From NCBI GenBank assembly GCA_016184235.1, contig JACPDC010000263.1:1-6423 (forward strand): DNA of 6,423 bases. The letters are read 5' to 3'. Shown piece by piece: positions 4,624-6,423 of this stretch; position 1 is the stretch's first letter, and each line of letters opens with the position of its first letter. The position numbers and the translations under genes were made by a program. Below the pieces are notes generated by a model. That model did not search any database. It was not told where the DNA came from and saw only the letters and a list, made by a program, of their open reading frames with translations. This DNA comes from Deltaproteobacteria bacterium. Its GTDB lineage: Bacteria > Desulfobacterota > Binatia > UBA9968.

Positions 4624-6423
4624 CTAAGATCCTTGTCTTCCCGATGGTATCGGGGATTTCAGCCGCCTCACATCTCCAATTCTGATCGTGAGCCCTTCAC
4701 GATCGAAGTATTCGAGGAGCGGAATCGTGTACTTGCGACTGGAGCCTAAAAGGTCGCGGCAGGTGGCTGCGGTGATTTCACCCTTGTCAGCCAGATATTT
4801 ATATAGAACGCCCTTCACCTTGTCAACGCAGTCCCGGGCAAAGTAGAGGTCCGGGGCGATCCGGACGATGAGGCCGTCCCTCTCCATCACCCGGGCCACC
4901 TCGAGGAGCTTTGCGCGCGCAATCCCCAGCTCTTTTTCCATCTGGCCGAGATCAGGCGGAGCGAGAGGGTCCCTGCCCAGGCTCTTTTTGATCCGTTCCA
5001 CGACTTCCTTTTGCTCGTCCTTGAGACGGATGCGGTGCTGCGGAAGCCTCAAGAGATTCCCTTCCCGCACCACCGCCTTGTCGGCGGAGAGAATCTCGAC
5101 GAAGTCCCGAAACAGCCGGGACGGGACCGCGTAGAGGGCTTTGGCTCTCGACTCCTCCATGTCCATTCCCGGAGCGAGGGGATGCGAGGCGTGAAAATCC
5201 TTAAGCGTCTTGAGAGCGCTCTCCTTAAGATTCTGCCATTTGTCTTCTGTCGTGTAGACCTTCTCCCCCTCGGCGCTGAGCGAGCGAACGGTTTTTATCC
5301 GTTCTATCTGATTGCGCGCCTCTTCCTCCTTCAGGTTGAGGAACTGATGGATGGAGCCTAACGGCAGGGCGAAATCGTCGCTCTGGTTGATGAAGCCTTC
5401 CGCGAGCGTGGAGATTTCTCCCCTGTGCAGAGAATCCAGCCGGGCTTCGAGATCCGGCTCGCCCCTTTTGTGCTTGCGGGCCCAGGGATGAATGACGATG
5501 CCGCCCCCCAGGGTGCGCCGCGCGGTCTCATCCCTGACGATAAAGCGGTCCCCGCGCAGCACGGCCACCGGCTCCCCGAGAGCGATCTGGCAGTAGGCGG
5601 ATCCTTTGGGCTCGACCTTTTCTTTGGAGCCGAGCAGAATTAATTTGGCCAGGCGCTCGGCCGTGCCTGCGTGAATCCGGACTCGCTGGTGGTTTTTGAT
5701 CCCTTTGCCTGCGGCAGGCCGCACCTCCAGGAAGGCGTCGAAGCGGTCCGAGACCATAGTGAGCTTTTCGTGGCAGATGACGTCCCCGCGCGTGATGGAG
5801 GCCTTATCGAGACCGCTCAGATTCAGAGCGATGCGCTGGCCCCAGCCGGCCGCCTCGACGGGTCGGTTGTGGACTTGGAGGCTGCGCACCCGGAACGTCT
5901 GCTCGCCCGGCAGACAACGGACATGGTCTCCGGTTCTCACCTCCCCGCTGAGCGCGGTTCCGGTGATGACGACTCCGTGGCCTTGAAGGACAAACGCGCG
6001 ATCCACGGGAAGCCGGAAGTAGCCGCTGGGCTGCGGCTTGTTGCAGCTCTGGACCATCGTGGAGATCCGGGCCCGCAGCTCGGGCAGCCCCTGGCCGGTG
6101 ACCGCGGAAAAGGCGATGATCGGGGCATCCTCCAGCGCCGTGCCTGCAGTCAGGATATTGATCTCCTCTTCGACCTCGCGAATTCTTGCGGGCGGGACCA
6201 GATCGGCCTTGGTGATGACGAAGATGGCGAGCTTTACCCCCAGCAGATGGACGATGTCGAGGTGCTCCTCGGTCTGCGGCATCACTCCGTCATCGGCCGC
6301 TACCGTGAAGAGGACCAGGTCGATGCCGTGAGCGCCGGCGAGCATGTTGCGAATGAAGCGCTCATGTCCCGGCACATCGACGATGCCCGCCTGGGTTCCG
6401 TCCGGAAGGTCGAAGTGGGCAAA
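4624..6423 (-). CDS. selB: selenocysteine-specific elongation factor SelB, N-terminus off window
   Basis: SelB is the EF-Tu-like GTPase that brings Sec-tRNA to the ribosome at UGA codons marked by a SECIS. The window contains 599 residues and the TAG stop (4626-4624). The roughly 40 N-terminal residues with the P-loop lie beyond the right edge. Fragment residues 16-21 are D-V-P-G-H-E (G3), 71-74 are T-K-A-D (G4, Thr for Asn as often in SelB), and 106-107 are S-A (G5). Beta-barrel domain II begins near 135. Domain III, containing R-F-I-V-R-D...R-T-L-G-G-G, ends near 305. The C-terminal third is the run of winged helices that binds SECIS RNA, ending with the conserved L-L-E-Y-F-D-R-E-G-L-T-I-R-I-G-D. 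Full length would be about 640, near that of Moorella SelB. It is followed after 8 bases by selD, so the two are almost certainly cotranscribed. No frame break is seen. Confidence 0.97.
   Translation of the reverse strand, partial: FAHFDLPDGTQAGIVDVPGHERFIRNMLAGAHGIDLVLFTVAADDGVMPQTEEHLDIVHLLGVKLAIFVITKADLVPPARIREVEEEINILTAGTALEDAPIIAFSAVTGQGLPELRARISTMVQSCNKPQPSGYFRLPVDRAFVLQGHGVVITGTALSGEVRTGDHVRCLPGEQTFRVRSLQVHNRPVEAAGWGQRIALNLSGLDKASITRGDVICHEKLTMVSDRFDAFLEVRPAAGKGIKNHQRVRIHAGTAERLAKLILLGSKEKVEPKGSAYCQIALGEPVAVLRGDRFIVRDETARRTLGGGIVIHPWARKHKRGEPDLEARLDSLHRGEISTLAEGFINQSDDFALPLGSIHQFLNLKEEEARNQIERIKTVRSLSAEGEKVYTTEDKWQNLKESALKTLKDFHASHPLAPGMDMEESRAKALYAVPSRLFRDFVEILSADKAVVREGNLLRLPQHRIRLKDEQKEVVERIKKSLGRDPLAPPDLGQMEKELGIARAKLLEVARVMERDGLIVRIAPDLYFARDCVDKVKGVLYKYLADKGEITAATCRDLLGSSRKYTIPLLEYFDREGLTIRIGDVRRLKSPIPSGRQGS

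Overview
The window holds two convergent blocks. The right half, on the minus strand, is a selenocysteine (Sec) biosynthesis and decoding cluster in the order selB (5' end beyond the right edge), selD, selC (tRNA-Sec with anticodon UCA). The left half, on the plus strand, is a set of exported proteins rich in c-type cytochromes. At the far left a divergent membrane-anchored multiheme cytochrome runs off the window. The cytochrome-rich content, signal peptides, 8/5-type bacterial tRNA-Sec and Sec-containing SelD suggest an anaerobic or microaerobic Gram-negative bacterium. Something like Desulfobacterota is my guess, but nothing here fixes the taxon.

Layout: 1-379 (-) is the N-terminal part of a multiheme cytochrome c. 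380-532 is a divergent intergenic region with a perfect 9-bp inverted repeat. 533-745 (+) is a small secreted protein made of NPCAA repeats. 756-1623 (+) is a secreted BNR/Ycf48-like beta-propeller broken by a frameshift with an apparent internal deletion. 1661-2299 (+) is a monoheme cytochrome c with a C-terminal tail of the same NPCAA repeats, interrupted by one in-frame TGA at 2021-2023. 2334-2367 is a strong rho-independent terminator. 2385-3173 (+) is a diheme cytochrome c. 3174-3348 is a convergent spacer with a 15-bp tandem duplication. 3349-3443 (-) is selC. 3444-3556 holds heptamer and inverted repeats. 3557-4615 (-) is selD, itself a selenoprotein with UGA as codon 21. 4624-6423 (-) is selB.

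SelD makes selenophosphate, selC carries Sec, and SelB delivers Sec-tRNA to UGA codons that are followed by a SECIS hairpin. Because this cell decodes UGA, the in-frame TGA in the neighbouring cytochrome deserves attention. The frame stays open and cytochrome-like on both sides. An 8-bp hairpin with one mismatch starts ten bases after the TGA and has a G at the second loop position, as expected of a bacterial SECIS. A selenocysteine-containing, NPCAA-tailed cytochrome c is therefore the most interesting hypothesis here. The main counter-argument is that the gene just upstream is frameshifted, so decay or sequence error in this stretch must be excluded.

The NPCAA protein, propeller and NPCAA-tailed cytochrome look like one operon. 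With the diheme and multiheme cytochromes they suggest an exported electron-transfer module of unknown substrate.
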